Assembly (NCBI GenBank): GCA_016490735.1
Contig: JAEMWC010001228.1
Coordinates: 12,501 to 76,500 of the forward strand
Direction: 5' to 3'
Origin: Pachyseris speciosa
Lineage: Eukaryota; Cnidaria; Anthozoa; Scleractinia; Pachyseridae
DNA: 64,000 nt
In this document: one piece after another, positions 21,410 through 35,200 of the stretch
Layout: every line of letters begins with the position of its first letter
Position numbering within the stretch: position 1 is the first letter of the stretch
Notes under the pieces: model-generated
Databases searched by the model: none
What the model was told of the DNA's origin: nothing
Seen by the model: only the letters and a program-made list of their open reading frames with translations
Translations under genes and position numbers: made by a program

Positions 21410-23207
21410 TTTGTTCAGGCTTTCCTGAGCTTTCCCGCCCAATTTCTCTGTGCTCCAGGCTTTCCGCGCTTTGCTTGTCACGCAATCCACCGTAGGGGGA
21501 GGGGAAGGGACGGGAAATCCGATTTCGAGAAAGATACACGTATTCACTCGTTTTCGAAAGAAAAAAACTCTAAAGGGACTCTAGAGGTTTCCGTTAAATT
21601 TTAAAAAAAATCCGATACAAATTATGCATCACGTTTATGAGAAACACGAACACTAAACAGGCCCAGCAAGGGGTTTTGGGTATACGGTATCTAGGGCCAT
21701 TTTAATTCAGGTAGATGGTATTTTTATGTTACAATTCGGGTATAAAGTATCTGGTTCTTCCTGAATTTTAGGTATTCGGTACACAGCCATGAATTCAATG
21801 CTTCAAGATGATTTTAGATATTAAGTATCACACGTTTTACAATTTTAAGGTATATTGGTATCTTATTGAGAAAAAACTGGGTATATTGGTATCCCACTAC
21901 CCCCCTGGCCGGGCTTGACTAAACCAACGTTAAATATATTCCGGTTGTGTGCAATGTGCAACTGGCCCCAGCTTTGGTTTCGTAGTTGTTTGTGGCAACT
22001 TATTTAGCCCATCCACCGAAAAGGGCACGCCCTGGATGCATGGCTTTTGCTGTAACGATCCAACTCACACTTCTCTCTTGTAACGGCTGGGGTCAGATGG
22101 GCGGGCAAATTGTCCTAGTGTCACATATGCTCAAAGGATAAAGCTGTGTTCGCTACACGTGTTGTTCCCGGGGGTACATAGAACGATTTAGGATGCAGCA
22201 GGTGACTTGAATATCTGGTTTAACGCCAAAAAAATCAACTGCGATGACGCTATTTGCAATCTTGAACAACATTACCAGCATGCTATCCACCTTTTGCTGG
22301 TGTAAACTGTTAAACTGCGCAAAATGCGGCCAACAATTACGGCGGACTCACTTCATCGCGTTTGTCGTTATTGCAAACAGAACGCGCACTTCAGTCAGCT
22401 AGCTGCATTGATTCATCTCGATCTTTTCCTTGTTATTCTTGATCGGGTCATAGACGATTTACGCGTATGCAACTTCTATTCCGACAACTTGACCACCCAA
22501 GCTGTGGTTCCCTACCCTTAAGCCAAATTTCAGCCGACACCTAACACGGTAGTTAGTTAGTTAGTGCCTTTGGGATAGTCATATTAGTGGAGAGCGCAAA
22601 CCATCGACAGCGCGTTGACACTGGAGCGAGGACTCGAGAAGCAGACCTGGGGGAGGCGCGCGCCAAAAGATATTTCTTGACTGCTTTTCAAGAACTTTGA
22701 AGCATTCTCCTGGATGGACGAACCAACACATCAACAACAACAACAACAACAATCAGCAACCACACGCAATAAACAATCAGCAAACGCACGCAATAAAATG
22801 CGAGTTTTAGATTGTGTTTAATGGTAAGACGATGTGACCTAAATCGTTCAAGACATTTGTTCAGAGAGAGTCCAGAGATAAGTAAAAGTGAAACATTAGA
22901 GCAGTGTTATGATACACATGCTTCCACATTCATACAACAATCCCGAAACTGACACGCAAAAGTTTCCATTTACGACGTCTTCGCTCAAGAAAGACAAACA
23001 AAAAACACTAACTTTCAGTTGATTTTGAGAAAATACAAACAACAACAATGAAAATAAAGGTCAGGCAGTTAAAAGTACTCGGAGGTTAAACTATTCATTG
23101 CAATTTCCATTCGTCAAGTATTAAATTGTCTGCAGTCTTGCAGGAAGGTCCTTCAAGGAATACGAAGAACAAACTCAGGTCACATGGCTTTCATTACATC
23201 ACTGTAT
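21410..23207. other. Intergenic: HhH gene upstream region and EIF3D 3' side
   Basis: 21660-21900 contains many GGTAT/TATGGTATC-like words, a degenerate low-complexity stretch. 22736-22760 is (CAA)n. No open frame with family resemblance. It should contain the EIF3D 3' UTR (downwards from 23207) and the HhH promoter (upwards from 21410). Confidence 0.6.
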
Positions 23208-23227
23208 TCAGCTTTTCTCCTCGCCAT
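23208..23227 (-). CDS. EIF3D: EIF3D exon 14 (stop)
   Basis: Twenty coding bases: two finish an Asp codon, then GEEKS and TGA. Acceptor TTTTTTAG. I assign it because phase and acceptor fit and because reading on past exon 13 leaves the acidic tail. No AATAAA was seen on the minus strand in the next 400 bases, so the 3' end is not fixed. Confidence 0.72.
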
Positions 23228-26200
23228 CTAAAAAAGAAAAGCTAAGTTAATAACCAACCTCAACTTACCAGGAAAGTTTCATTTGAAGTGGCGTGCAGTT
23301 CTTTCTCTAAAAGCTAGAAAGGGGAAGGGAGAAGAGGGGGAGAAAATAGGGCGGGCGCAAAACGAGAAGAGCTATGGGAGGGCAACAAGGAACCATACTC
23401 TCCACACGTGCTTAAAGAAAGCAAAGATAGCATCCTTATACACTGGAAGACTTCAGAAAATTCTCATGGTAGTTTTCAAGAGCTTATTTGTTTCTACATA
23501 TCCTGGAAATATAAAAGAGAACTATTCGTGCTTCGTAACTCCAGTTAGTATATACCACACAAGTGAATAGTGCTTTTCGCGCGCTCTGATTGGTTAACTC
23601 GGAGGTGATTAGCAAGTACTATTCACCTCCGAACAGCCGGCGCGCGAGATTTTACAATTTCCAACCGCTTTTCGGTATATTGTCACACATAAAGTAATGT
23701 TTTGGTCCGCTAATTATTCAACTTGTGTGGTATATACTAAAACAATTATTCACCTCAGTGTCGGTGAAAGTGGTGGATATTTACCTCGCAGCTTCGTGGC
23801 TCGGTAAATATCCACCCCTATTCACCTCCACTTCGGTGAATAATTGTTAATTATTCATTAAGAGGAAAGAATATTCTGACATTACGTATACCGAGAACAA
23901 CAAATTATGGACTTGAGTGCATCCGATATCAAGCTGCAAAAGGTTTGGAATTCGCTCCCAGATAGTATGATAACAATGACATCATTTCAAGATTTTAAGA
24001 CAGCCATAAAGAAAATGAACCTTTTGTAACTGAAAATGAACTTTTTGTAGTAGTTTAAATTAATGTATTTAATAATTTAATTAATTTATGTATTTTCTTT
24101 CTCGAAGATATTAGCTCAATAGAGCTACTCTGATATTAAATTCGAGTTGAAATAAAGTGTGTGTATGTATGTATGTATGTATGTATGTATGTATGCTTCG
24201 TACGCGCGTGAATTCCCTCTCCCTTGAGATAGTTGTTTTGGCGGGAAAGTCGTACGCGGCCCGCACCGGAAGTCAGGTCCAGACGCTCCGATCCATCCAC
24301 CAATATTCTGTGTTCAGAATATGTGCTCTTTCAGAGAACCTTCCACGTAGTTTTATTCCTCAACAGGGATAGGAATACACAGAATAGCCTCCAAAAACCG
24401 CGTCCTACAGTAGATATGTCTTCGGTTCACACTGCTATTCCAAGGCAAATGTTCGGTTGCCATAGCGTTTTTTGTGCGTGTAGGACGCTCGTGTTTACCT
24501 TTTTCATTGTCATTCTCTTCCTCTTCTTCCTCCTCGTCCTCTTCGTCGCTGGATTCAAACGTGTTGTCTGGAATATCGTATATTCTAACCATACCCTATG
24601 AAAGACAACGGCCATTTCAAAATTGATTGGTTTTTTTTTTTTATCTAAAAGCAATGAAAGTGTGAGGCTTGTGGGATGTGGCTTGGAGTGACAAGAATAC
24701 CTCACAAATTACCAACACAAAACAGAACAAACAGCTTTATTTTCAAAATTTGCCAATAAAACAAGGTTGGCTGGCCCGCAGGTAGCTAGGGCTAATCAAG
24801 GCGGGCCAGACTTACAATTAACTAAGGGATAAATTATCAGCAGTACAATGGGAAAGAAATTCAAAAACAACAAGGACGGAACTAATAAGAAGTAAGGAAA
24901 TACGAGAAAAACGATAATAGTTAACAATTATTCACCGAAGTGGAGGTGAATAGTGATGGATATTTACCGAGCCGCGAAGAGGCGAGGTAAATATCCACCA
25001 CTTTCACCGACACTGAGGTGAATAATAGAGTCCTAAAGCGGTGACGTCACGTTGCCATGGCGCTTAAAATTTCAGTTCCAAACAAACCTGCATATCCATT
25101 CAAAATGGCGACACTATCGATCACTTCACTGCTTTCGTTCTTCTCAGAGGAGAAAAAATCGATCAAGAAGGCTGAAAACCACTATAAGTCGGATCACATA
25201 GAGGCATTTACATATCAGCAGGGCGTTTTACTCGGTGAAGTACACGCAAGCATGAAGAACAAGGTATACAAAGTCACGGTGAGTTTAACATGTTCCCTTA
25301 CAGCTGCGGTGAAAAACGTCACGTATATGAAACCTTTACAAAGCTAGATGCTGAATAATCTTAAATCGTTATGTATTGAATACATCTAAGGTGAAATTTG
25401 GACGCTCTTGGGTGCAATAGCGGTCATAAAAACAAAAAAACGAGAAAATGTGAGTGTAGTCGTTAGTTGGACGTCTTCTACGCACGAAAACGTTAGGTGC
25501 TACAATTTTACTGAAAAACACATTTCGCGATTTTTCTTACCTCTTACTAAGACATTTCATTTCACTCTTGCAGATTTATTTGGATGAGGAATTTGAAATA
25601 AAATCGACGGAGTGTGAGTGTCCGAGAGGAAAGTTTAAATGCAGTCACGCGGCGGCCCTGCATTCCATGGCATTCACAACCTCAGCAAAACTGATGTTGA
25701 ATGCCAGTGGAGGCTGCTGGCTGCTCAGCCCCGAGCCACCTGTTGCTAAAAAGCTGCCCATTCCAACAATAGAGGAGATAGTTTTTTCAGACGAGTTTCT
25801 TCAAACCGTGGGACATGAACAACAAATAGACTGTCTAGTAAGACACTGCAGAGTACATGCAGGAGAAATTTCAAGAATTAGTGAGTTGACTGTTGGTCAG
25901 AGAGACAATCCTGCCTGGCATTTGGCAAGGAGGGGTCGTCTTACTGCTAGCAACATCGGTGCTGTTCTCAAAGCAAAGAGAATCACCCCCTCCCTTTTTA
26001 AACGTCTTCTTGGGGAGTACGATTTATCAAGGGTAAAAGCGGTTCAGTGAGGAGTGAACAATGAGGAAGAAGCTCTTAAAGCATTCACCCTTAAAACTAA
26101 GAAAGCTGTTAAAGAAACTGGAATCTGGTTGCACAGTTCAGGCATTCTTGGTGCTTCCCCTGATGGGATTGTAATGATAACACCGTGCTTGAAGCCAAGT

Positions 26201-29200
26201 GTCTTTACACCGAGCGAAATCTTACAATTGAAGAGGCTGTTAAGTCTGCAACATTTTGCCTGGAAAAAAGTGAAACTATAGAGGGCTATTCCTTGAAGAA
26301 AGATCATGTCTACTGGCATCAGGTTCAGGGAGAAATGTTTTTCTCACATAGGAAATTTTGTTACTTTGTTGTGTGGGCAACAAAAGATGTAGCTGTTCTA
26401 AAATAGAAAGGGATGAAACATGGGCAGCAAATATCTCTGTTTTAATAGACTTTTATTTTAATCATATTTTCCCCAAAATTGTGGAAGGCAAACTGTAGTT
26501 TGTTAGTTGTGACTGGGGCTTTCTTCTACCTCATTAAAGATTCAAATGTTACTATTTTTCTGTCATGAGGATTTCATGTCCTTGATCATAAATTGCCATT
26601 GTGGGGAGAATTTTGTAGGAAACCTTTCATACCCCCTGTAGCTCTTGCAGAGTTACTAAAATTAAAAATTGTTTGCTGCATTTAAATGTAACAAAATATG
26701 AAATCTTTTCAATTGAAACAAATCTGATAAAATTAGCTACCCTCAGGGGTGCTCGGTTAGGAGCAATTAAAAAGTACAAAGGGAGTCATAACCACGTTTA
26801 GTGTTAAACTGCCATTATCTGAAATTAATTGGTTGAAGGATTGTCGAAAGTTAGTCAAACGTTGCCGTTTCATTCAACAGGGCTTTTCTAATCAGTTGTT
26901 TGCAAACCAAGGGAGGTCATTGTCAAAGATATAGTCACTCACCAAATCATATGTGTTTATATGTATCTTTAATAAGCAACATAACATGATATTCCTTTTT
27001 ACAATAAAAAAGTTGCATGGTATTTATAACTTTGGTTTCTGTTTAGACTTACATGTATTGCGAAAAACAGTTCACGATTGGCTTCTTCAAGTTCCACTTC
27101 CAGAATAACCTCATGGGTTGTTCGCAGGTTTTCCTTCCTATCAGCTTCACAAATGGATGGTTTTTCATTTTTCCTTGCATTTTCTATTATCTCTGACAGA
27201 GATGGCCCCCTCGACTCAGTTGGCTTTTTTTTCTTTGGTTGTGGTCCCAGCTGCTCAGCAAATATTTTAACTTGATTGCGCTCAAAAACTTCAGGACCAT
27301 TGCCTTTTTTACCATTCCTAAAATGACAGCTACACACTCTTGAGTGCTTATTGGGGTCTCGGTCTTTCCCCCTGTTGAAAAAAGTCATTGTCTTTATTAA
27401 AAGTTGTACATGAGCAACATTAATGCATACACACATAGTTTATCTGAGCAGGTTACAGAATAGGCAAGACTAAAGTCCTGATGTGGACCTGCACTAACTG
27501 ATATAATAAGAGAATTTCTTAAATAAATCAAAAAAGGAGATTGACCTTTACAGTATACGTATAGTATTACATGTATATCTGAAAATATTGAAAGTCCACT
27601 GACCTAAAAGGAAATGCTACAGGAAGATTTCTCAAAACTTATGGTTTTTAGACATTTCTTGGCTTAAAATAACTAAGACTTGTAGGGTTTTAAAAGGAAT
27701 AAGAGAGGAGGTTCCAACACAGGGCAGCTCTGTGTTTTACTGAGATGATCTGCCGATCTCAGTTCTTGGCCTGGGAATCTCAATGTTTGCACGGGCCCAT
27801 CGAAAACTTCAAAAACGTCTCGATCGATGGAGGGGATTTTTCCTACCACGGCATAATTCTCTAATAGTGTATTAAAACAAAGCAAAAGATGCACAGTGTA
27901 TGCTAAAGCCGTAAGAGATTCACGTTCTGTCTGATCAAGCGTTAAGCGATGTCACACATTTGGCATCAATCAGTGCCAGTAAACTCGCTTGAAACCACGC
28001 AATTCGCAATAACTACAGCGGTGGCCACATTCATGAATATCAGTTCTTACCTTATAAGTAGAATCCATCGCCGGTATTCGCTGTTATTCTTTAAAGCGCT
28101 TGGAAAGGCGAAGAACAAGCAAGTGTTGCCTTCGGATGAATGGTTGCAAGTCGGGGCAAAACAGAAAACCATTTCTTTCCGTTTGTGTATTTCCCCTCAC
28201 AAATCTTAGACACCAGATGATCCTTTGATGTTCTTTCAACCTTATCTGTCTTTTCAAATGTCTTTCTTTGGTTAACAGTGGATAATTACAGGCTTTCACC
28301 TTTCAAACAAAGACTGCGTGACCCCCGCGCAAGTAATTCTGACTTTTGTTTGGAACTGAAAATTTTAGCGCCATGGCAACGTGACGTCACACTTAAGGAC
28401 TCTATTGCTTTAGTATATACCACACAAGCTGAATAATTATCAGACCAAAACATTACTTTATGTGTGACAATATACCGAAAAGCGGTCGGAAATTGTAAAA
28501 TCTCGCGCGCCGGCTGCTCGGAGGTGAATAGTACTTGCTAATCACCTCCGAGTTAACCAATCAAAGCGCGCGAAAAACACTATTCACTTGTGTGGTATAT
28601 ACTATTACAAGCTAGTTGAAGAAAGGAAGAATGAAGTACAGAGATTTTTGGCTATTTAACTATTATAAGCGTTTCAATATAATCACTTCCATTTTCCAAA
28701 ATGTCAAAAAGGAGTTAGTTATTTTTTTCTTTTGAATGCACTCCTAGGTAGCTCTCTTACACAGCGTGGTATACCATTCCAAAGTGTTACCGGCCAACAC
28801 GCGAAAAAGAGCGTTTATGTATTTCTAATCTAGTGCTTTGGACGAAGAATTTGCCAGAGGCGAATGATCGCGTTTTGTATGAATGGACACTGGAAGTGTT
28901 ATGAAAGAGTTTCAAGATGTTTGAGGGAGCGTTATTATTGCTGATATCATGCATTACGCTGGAAACAGACTCGTAGTAGAGAAACCACAAGGATAGAACA
29001 TTTGCATCGGTAAAAAATGGAATTGCACGAACACGCCTGTCGGCCATGTGTCGAGGTAATGTGTCTAGGTAAGCTGAAAGCCACTCATTGGGCACTAAGG
29101 TCACGAGGTAGCAGGCATTACCCCTTAAATCTACCAAATAAAGTTTGAGCCTGAACATTAGCAGCCATGGACAGCTGTTTCGGCCTTATTAGGCCTCATC

Positions 29201-32200
29201 AGCATGGCATAGCTAATGCCCAGGCTCAAGTACCCACATAAATAAAACAAGCAATGAAAAAGGGAGACTGCTTAGTTGTCGACAAGTAGAAATTTAGCGT
29301 TTAGTTGTCGACAACTCGTCTCACACACTGCGTCTTTTTAGTTGTCGATAACATTTAGTTATCGACAACAAATTGAGGTCGAAAACTAAATGTCCAGTCT
29401 ATGGAGGCCCTGAGAGACGCACGACTGATCCAAACAAATAGACACATACGGTTAGTCAAACGCAGAGTACGTCTATTAAAACGTATTTCTTTGAGCGCCG
29501 CGATACAGGAAACTGTACAGTCATCATATAGCGATGCACATGCTGACAAATGCGTATATAACTTGGTTGGAAAGAAACACGAGTAAACAAACAAAACTGA
29601 TTTGAATGAAAAATCTGGGTACCAGCTGTATCGGCAACCCTAAACAGTTGCCTTAAGCTACGATCAAGTAGATCTGTGATCATATCAAACTCACCCATCA
29701 CTATTTTGTCTAACAATACACAATTCGCCTTATCGACAATCGTCTTTAGAGAATAGAATCCACTGAGATATACTCACTTATTTATCATTAATGGCTAGTT
29801 GAACTCCCACATTGATAAACTGTGTAAAAAGATCGCTTCCGCAATCGGAGCCATAAAGCGAGTTAAGCCACTTGTGCCTCAATCCACCCTACACAGCATA
29901 TACAACTCACTAGTTCAGTATCACTTTGATTACTGCAGCCTGGGGTAATTGTGGCAAAACATTAGGGAGATTAAGATCGAGGTTTTTCGGCATTTCCCGC
30001 GAACCGCGAACGTCAAGAAATCACGTGACCAGTGCGTTGCCGTCAGGCTTGCGGTTTGAGGTTCACGTTTGTACGGCTAGGCCACGCTCTAGAGGTAAGT
30101 GATTTACCGCAAGGTGTTTTGCACCCTAAAACATCACAATCCCACGTTTGAGAGGAAATAGTACTTTTTAGAACTCTTTCGCTTATTAATTATCGAATTC
30201 TTTTTCGTAGAAACGTAATTTTGAAGACGATTTCTCAGCTAAACAGAAGTGAACGAATATTTGAAAACAAACATGGCGTCCGGCTATTTGTTGTTAGAAC
30301 CATCCGCGAATCTTAAGTCCAATAGTACTTTTTAGAACTCTTTCGCTTATTAATTATCGAATTCTTTTTCGTAGAAACGTAATTTTGAAGACGATTTCTC
30401 AGCTAAAACAGAAGTGAACGAATATTTGAAAACAAACATGGCGTCCGGCTATTTGTTGTTAGAACCATCCGCGAATCTTAAGTCCAAATATGGGCAGACG
30501 GCTAACGTGAAACCGCTAACCGCAAACCGCGGTTTGCCGTTTGTAGTAAGATGGCCAAACCTGTATCTTAATCTCTCTATTATCTAATAAGCTACAAAAA
30601 CTACAAAACCGTGCTGCACGAGTAATAACTTCATCGAGCTATGACGCTGATGTCGATTCCTTGTTTCACAAACTCAGCTGGAAAAACTTGCAATCTCAAC
30701 GTCAAATTCAAAAAGCCGAAATGGTTTTCAAGTCTTTAAGCGGTCTGGTTCCTGAATATCTGACATCTAAATTTTCATCGCGAATTGAACCAAACTATGC
30801 TCTGAGGGACTCGGTTAACAAACTTGTTGTCCCCTTTCCGAGCACTAATTACATGAAAAATAGTTTTAGTTACAGCGGCGCAACCCTCTGGAACAGCTTA
30901 CCCTGTAACATTAGAGAGTCTGATTCATTAAATCAATTTAAACGACTTTTATATCTTAATTTTTAAGCACACGGCATTCATGGAAAACAGGTTTGCAAGT
31001 AGTATATTGATGTAAGTGAAGGTAATTTTAGGATATAGGATTTTAGGTTTTAGGATTTTAGGTTTTAGGATACCTGATGAATTTTTACCTTGTATAAATA
31101 ACGATTAAAGATTAAAGATTAAACTTTTGAAATAACTGTATCTGGAGTTTACGTCACACCACGCTCGGAGAATGCTAAGGCATGTGAAAACATCCAGAAG
31201 TTACTTTTCCTCACACTAATGATCATCACAACTGAAAAAACTATTTGTGATGGGTACCAGTTGAGGATAGAAAAAAAACGTAAATCCAGTAGAACGATCA
31301 GAATGATTAGAACCTCGCATTGTTCCCCTCCCCCACCCCCGTAAGAGAGGTCAATTTATTTTATTTTTTATTGTTTTATTTGCTTTTTTGTCTCTTTGAC
31401 CGCGATGTTCAAATAATCTCGATGAGCACTATGTGCTCTTAGAGCAACATTAATGCCGAAAAAAAAAATGTTGTTCAAGTGAAAAAAAATCCAATCCCCC
31501 TCCAAAATAAATTTACCCCCCTTCCCAACGGCACCAATGGCAAAAAAGGTATTTTCTCTCGTTCCCTTTAAAGTCTGAGGAAGTAGCATTGATTAGAAAT
31601 ATCTCCCCAAGTCACTCTCATCTGAGAGACTTGGTGACCAGCAGGAGACCGCGAGATCTCTTCTGTCTCATGCATTCACTGCTCCCGAGGCGGTATTTAT
31701 TACAGCACAAGTTCAAAGAGATCTTTTCTGACCTGCTAGCACTTTGATTTCTCAGCAAAGCAACACAAGCCAACAGCTCAGAGATCAAACCGCAATGATA
31801 CTCACCATCAGGGTTGATGGTTTGTAAATTTCCATCACATTGGTTTTCGCTCAAGACAACATGAAATTCTGAAAATAATTCTAGTTTTTACATTTTTTCG
31901 TTTAATTTGCAATGTAAAAGCCTTTTATAATAAAGGTGTGGTTGCACTGTCTCACCTTGAGGGGGTCCTTGAGTATAAGATATTTTCCATCAGGTAACTT
32001 CATGCAGGTATCAATGATGCAGCGCAGTATACCCCAGGCATTATCCATGTTCAGTGCAATCTGAGTAGCAAACTCCTTTGGACGAAACTGCTGTGTGCCA
32101 AGGATTGCATGCTTGGAGGAATCCAAGTAGTTTAGACGAGACACGTACCTGTTAAAGATTTATATTAGTTAACACAGAGGCCATATGACGATACATGAAC

Positions 32201-35200
32201 CTCAAAAAACATACATCTACATGACACCAATGTATCAGAAAAACGGGCTGAATAGACAAACCATAAAACCTTGAAAACTACTAGATTCTGAGCCTTCCAC
32301 CTCTAGAAAGATTAAAACAGATGTCCTTTCCTCATCCACCCCCTTGCACTGAAAATAATCCAAAGACCTAACAAGGTAACCCCATTGTATAATCATATGT
32401 TTTGGCAATGCCATCCTGAGAGAAAAGGATGCCAACCAGGTCCTGGAAACTGCAGGAATCAGTAAAACCCAAAGCCCATACTACAGACACACCAGTTTAA
32501 GTACTATTGTTACTTATAATATTATTTAATGGTATATGGTAGTATGGTTTTATATGGTTTATTTTCTTATTATTATGGTATATGGTAGTCTGATCTTGTA
32601 ATTGTGTTTTTAAATCCTGACAAGTCAACAGTGTGTAGGGAAAGTTATTTCATTCATTCATTCATACATTAAATTTTTATCATGTCCTACAAATGAGCAA
32701 ATTTTTCAAACACAGCCTGCGAGCAACCCCACACCCCAAGAGAGCTTGCTCGCAGGCTAAGAATCACATGTAATTCTGCTCAGTAATAGGAAGACCAGGT
32801 AAAAATATAAATATATTGAGCTACCCTAATTTGAGGTATTCCGATCCTCCAAGAATTGAACTAACAGTCCACTTGGCCAGTTTGCAGCTGTTATTTCTCA
32901 ATTCTGTGGCCAAAACAGCGCCGCGCTGCGAGTCCAGCTTCTGACGCCAGTCTACACCAATTGCCTAAAAAAATACACCACAGCCAGTTACTAACAGACT
33001 AAACCATAATCCAAGTAACAGAGCTGTAATGGGTATTCAAAAATCTTGTTTCACCAGTGTTCACGAAGAAATGAAAAAGCAACCTCACATAAAAAGTGAC
33101 CAAGAGAAAGCCCAGCCTTCACTGATCTATTAACAAATATCAGGCAATAACAATAAGCACGGATCAACAGGGGTCATCTGATATATAGAAACTCCTACAA
33201 ATTTTTTTTATTGCACTTAGAATCCATTCAAGTGGCCACAATACCCAGTAATGAACTTGTATTCATAGCAGCTCATAAGGTAGCATTCCACTGAAATGGG
33301 TTTCTTTGAAAAAGGAAAATCTCATCTCATCCACTGATCTCACGCAGCATTCATAACATTGTACTTTACTAGGTGTAGTCCTTGTTTGTGATGAGGTTAG
33401 TTTTACATCACCAAGCTGAACATACCAAAAAGAAAGCCCACAATTGAAAAGTTATGATAGACGTAAATATTGCAGAGTCAGTCACCTTTCCAGATAGAAT
33501 GTGACAGCTCACAATGTATCTAGATTATACATCACACCCAGCTGGCAAATGACCCAGGCATGTGAAAAGATCCAGACTTTACTATTCCTCACATTTGTGA
33601 TCACCACAAGCATTGAAAAACTTGCAATGTGTAGCTAATGAGGATGGACACTGGATTAAAAAACCCTTCGGTCATGACAACAAAACAAAATAATGTAGCA
33701 GCTGTGTTACTGTTTCAATAGAGACCAACTGGCTGAGGGTGGACGAAATTATTTTTTAAAGTGGCTACATTCTGCTCATAAAAAAATTAAAATGACCGGA
33801 ACTGATTTGTTCATAAGATGAAAGGCCTGTAGTGAACACATGGCCACATACTGTTGGTATTCTCATAATTCTCATTTTGAACTGTTCCATTTTTTAAAGG
33901 TACATATAACCTTGTAAGATTTTTCTTCAAAGGAATTAACCCTTAAAGAAAGACTGTTTCCAGGTTCCAGCTTGAGCATGTCTATGTGCAGAACTTGTAC
34001 ACCATACTGTAAGACTGTTGTATTCTTTCACAAAATACTTAAACCCTGTATAATATGCAAGTGGCAACAGGAAATACACACCCTAGGATCCCACTCATTC
34101 AACGTTTTGACATTGATATAAGATTCTTCTCCATTGGGTCCCAGCATCACAGCATCATGTTCACATCTTACAATCAACTCAATCCCATCTCCAAGGTTCC
34201 ACTTACGATACCTGAAAAAGAAATAGCACCCTTGAGGACATTGACAAAGTGTCAAGTGAATGAGGATTGCCAGCACTAACTGTTATATCCCCAAGTTATT
34301 TAATTTTAAATACCATATTTCCTTGAAAAAGCGCTCAGGTACTTATTTCAAATTTCGGACAAAATGGGGGGGACTTATTTGAAGGAGGGCACTTCATTGG
34401 GGGGTGCCTATAAAGATTTTCTTCCAATGAATTGTAACTTTATTTTGGCTAATAGACATAAAAGAACTCAACAAGCACATGGAAACAAAAATAACTGCTC
34501 AGGAGTGACTTAATGGAAAACAAACTGTTCTCCTACAGCTGTACATGTACCGATGTCAGTGCAATTGAAGCATCAAAAATCATAAATAAAGTGACAATAG
34601 AAACAGGTGTTCCTTGCATCCCTACTATATAAGAAAGTGAGGGGGAGGGGAGGGTGCTTATTCGAGAGGGGCGCTTATTATTTTGCTATTTTGGTCGAGG
34701 AGGTGGGCTCTTATTCAGGTGCTTATTGGAGCGTGGGCACTTATTCGAGGAAATACAGTACACATGACCATGAATGGACTACAGATTGCTATCTATCTCA
34801 AGCAGTAACCTCTCATAAATAATGACATTTAAGTCAAATGAATGTGAGGGTGGTTGCAATAATCTTTATTACTCACAAGGTGTTATTTGAATCCAATGCC
34901 ATGACCAACTAATTAGACAGTTATATGTGGAAGACATACCACACAAATCTTAGGGTGTTATGCAAAAATAAGCCAAAAGCTATGCTAGAAGAATGGGAGG
35001 AACTGAATTACATGTAATGAGGAAAAGAAGTCACTTCTTAGAGTCATGTCCAAGGTTGTAAGAAGTGCACACCTGTATTGTAAGATTACTAAAATTTATG
35101 CCGCTCACATAAAAAATTCTAATGCAAGGTAATATTAAAAGGTTTTATTTCCAAAATAAGATGCAGAGTTTTCCTTCATGACCTCTTGATAAGAGTGCAT

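Larger units (their letters stand above)
25027..28403. mobile_element. TIR transposon with SWIM/YqaJ and THAP genes (ISL2EU-like?)
   Basis: 3377 bp. The first 60 or so bases (AGAGTCC, TGACGTCACGTTGCCATGGC, TTTCAGTTCCAAACAAA) are inverted at the right end. It is inserted in a composite MITE. Comparison with the intact copy gives an empty site and a 2-bp AT flank repeat (25025-25026, 28404-28405). A plus-strand SWIM/YqaJ gene and a minus-strand THAP gene converge. From memory, AT targets and a YqaJ-like second protein fit the ISL2EU/IS4EU superfamily. No transposase catalytic core was seen, so the copy is probably internally deleted. Confidence 0.85.
29790..31126 (+). mobile_element. LINE 3' part, interrupted by a MITE
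   Basis: [20 protein letters not shown] to FDYCSLG (29805-29945), insertion, then [11 protein letters not shown] and an open stretch 30661-30966 ending [20 protein letters not shown] and a stop. The 3' UTR has ATTTTAGGTTTTAGG repeats and ends (GATTAAA)n near 31126. RT C-terminus of a CR1/L2-like LINE with one stop before the insertion. Confidence 0.8.
32149..34081. other. EIF3D introns 10 and 11
   Basis: Outside exon 11 there is a TATGGTATATGGTAG-type low-complexity stretch with a (CATT)n tail at 32520-32670, and the dispersed repeat at 33513-33645. No gene. Confidence 0.65.

Noticed and set aside
24233..24601. 122-codon plus-strand frame with a hydrophobic FFLLVLF stretch
   Set aside because: It is antisense to EIF3D exon 13; the hydrophobic run is the complement of the Glu-rich tail.
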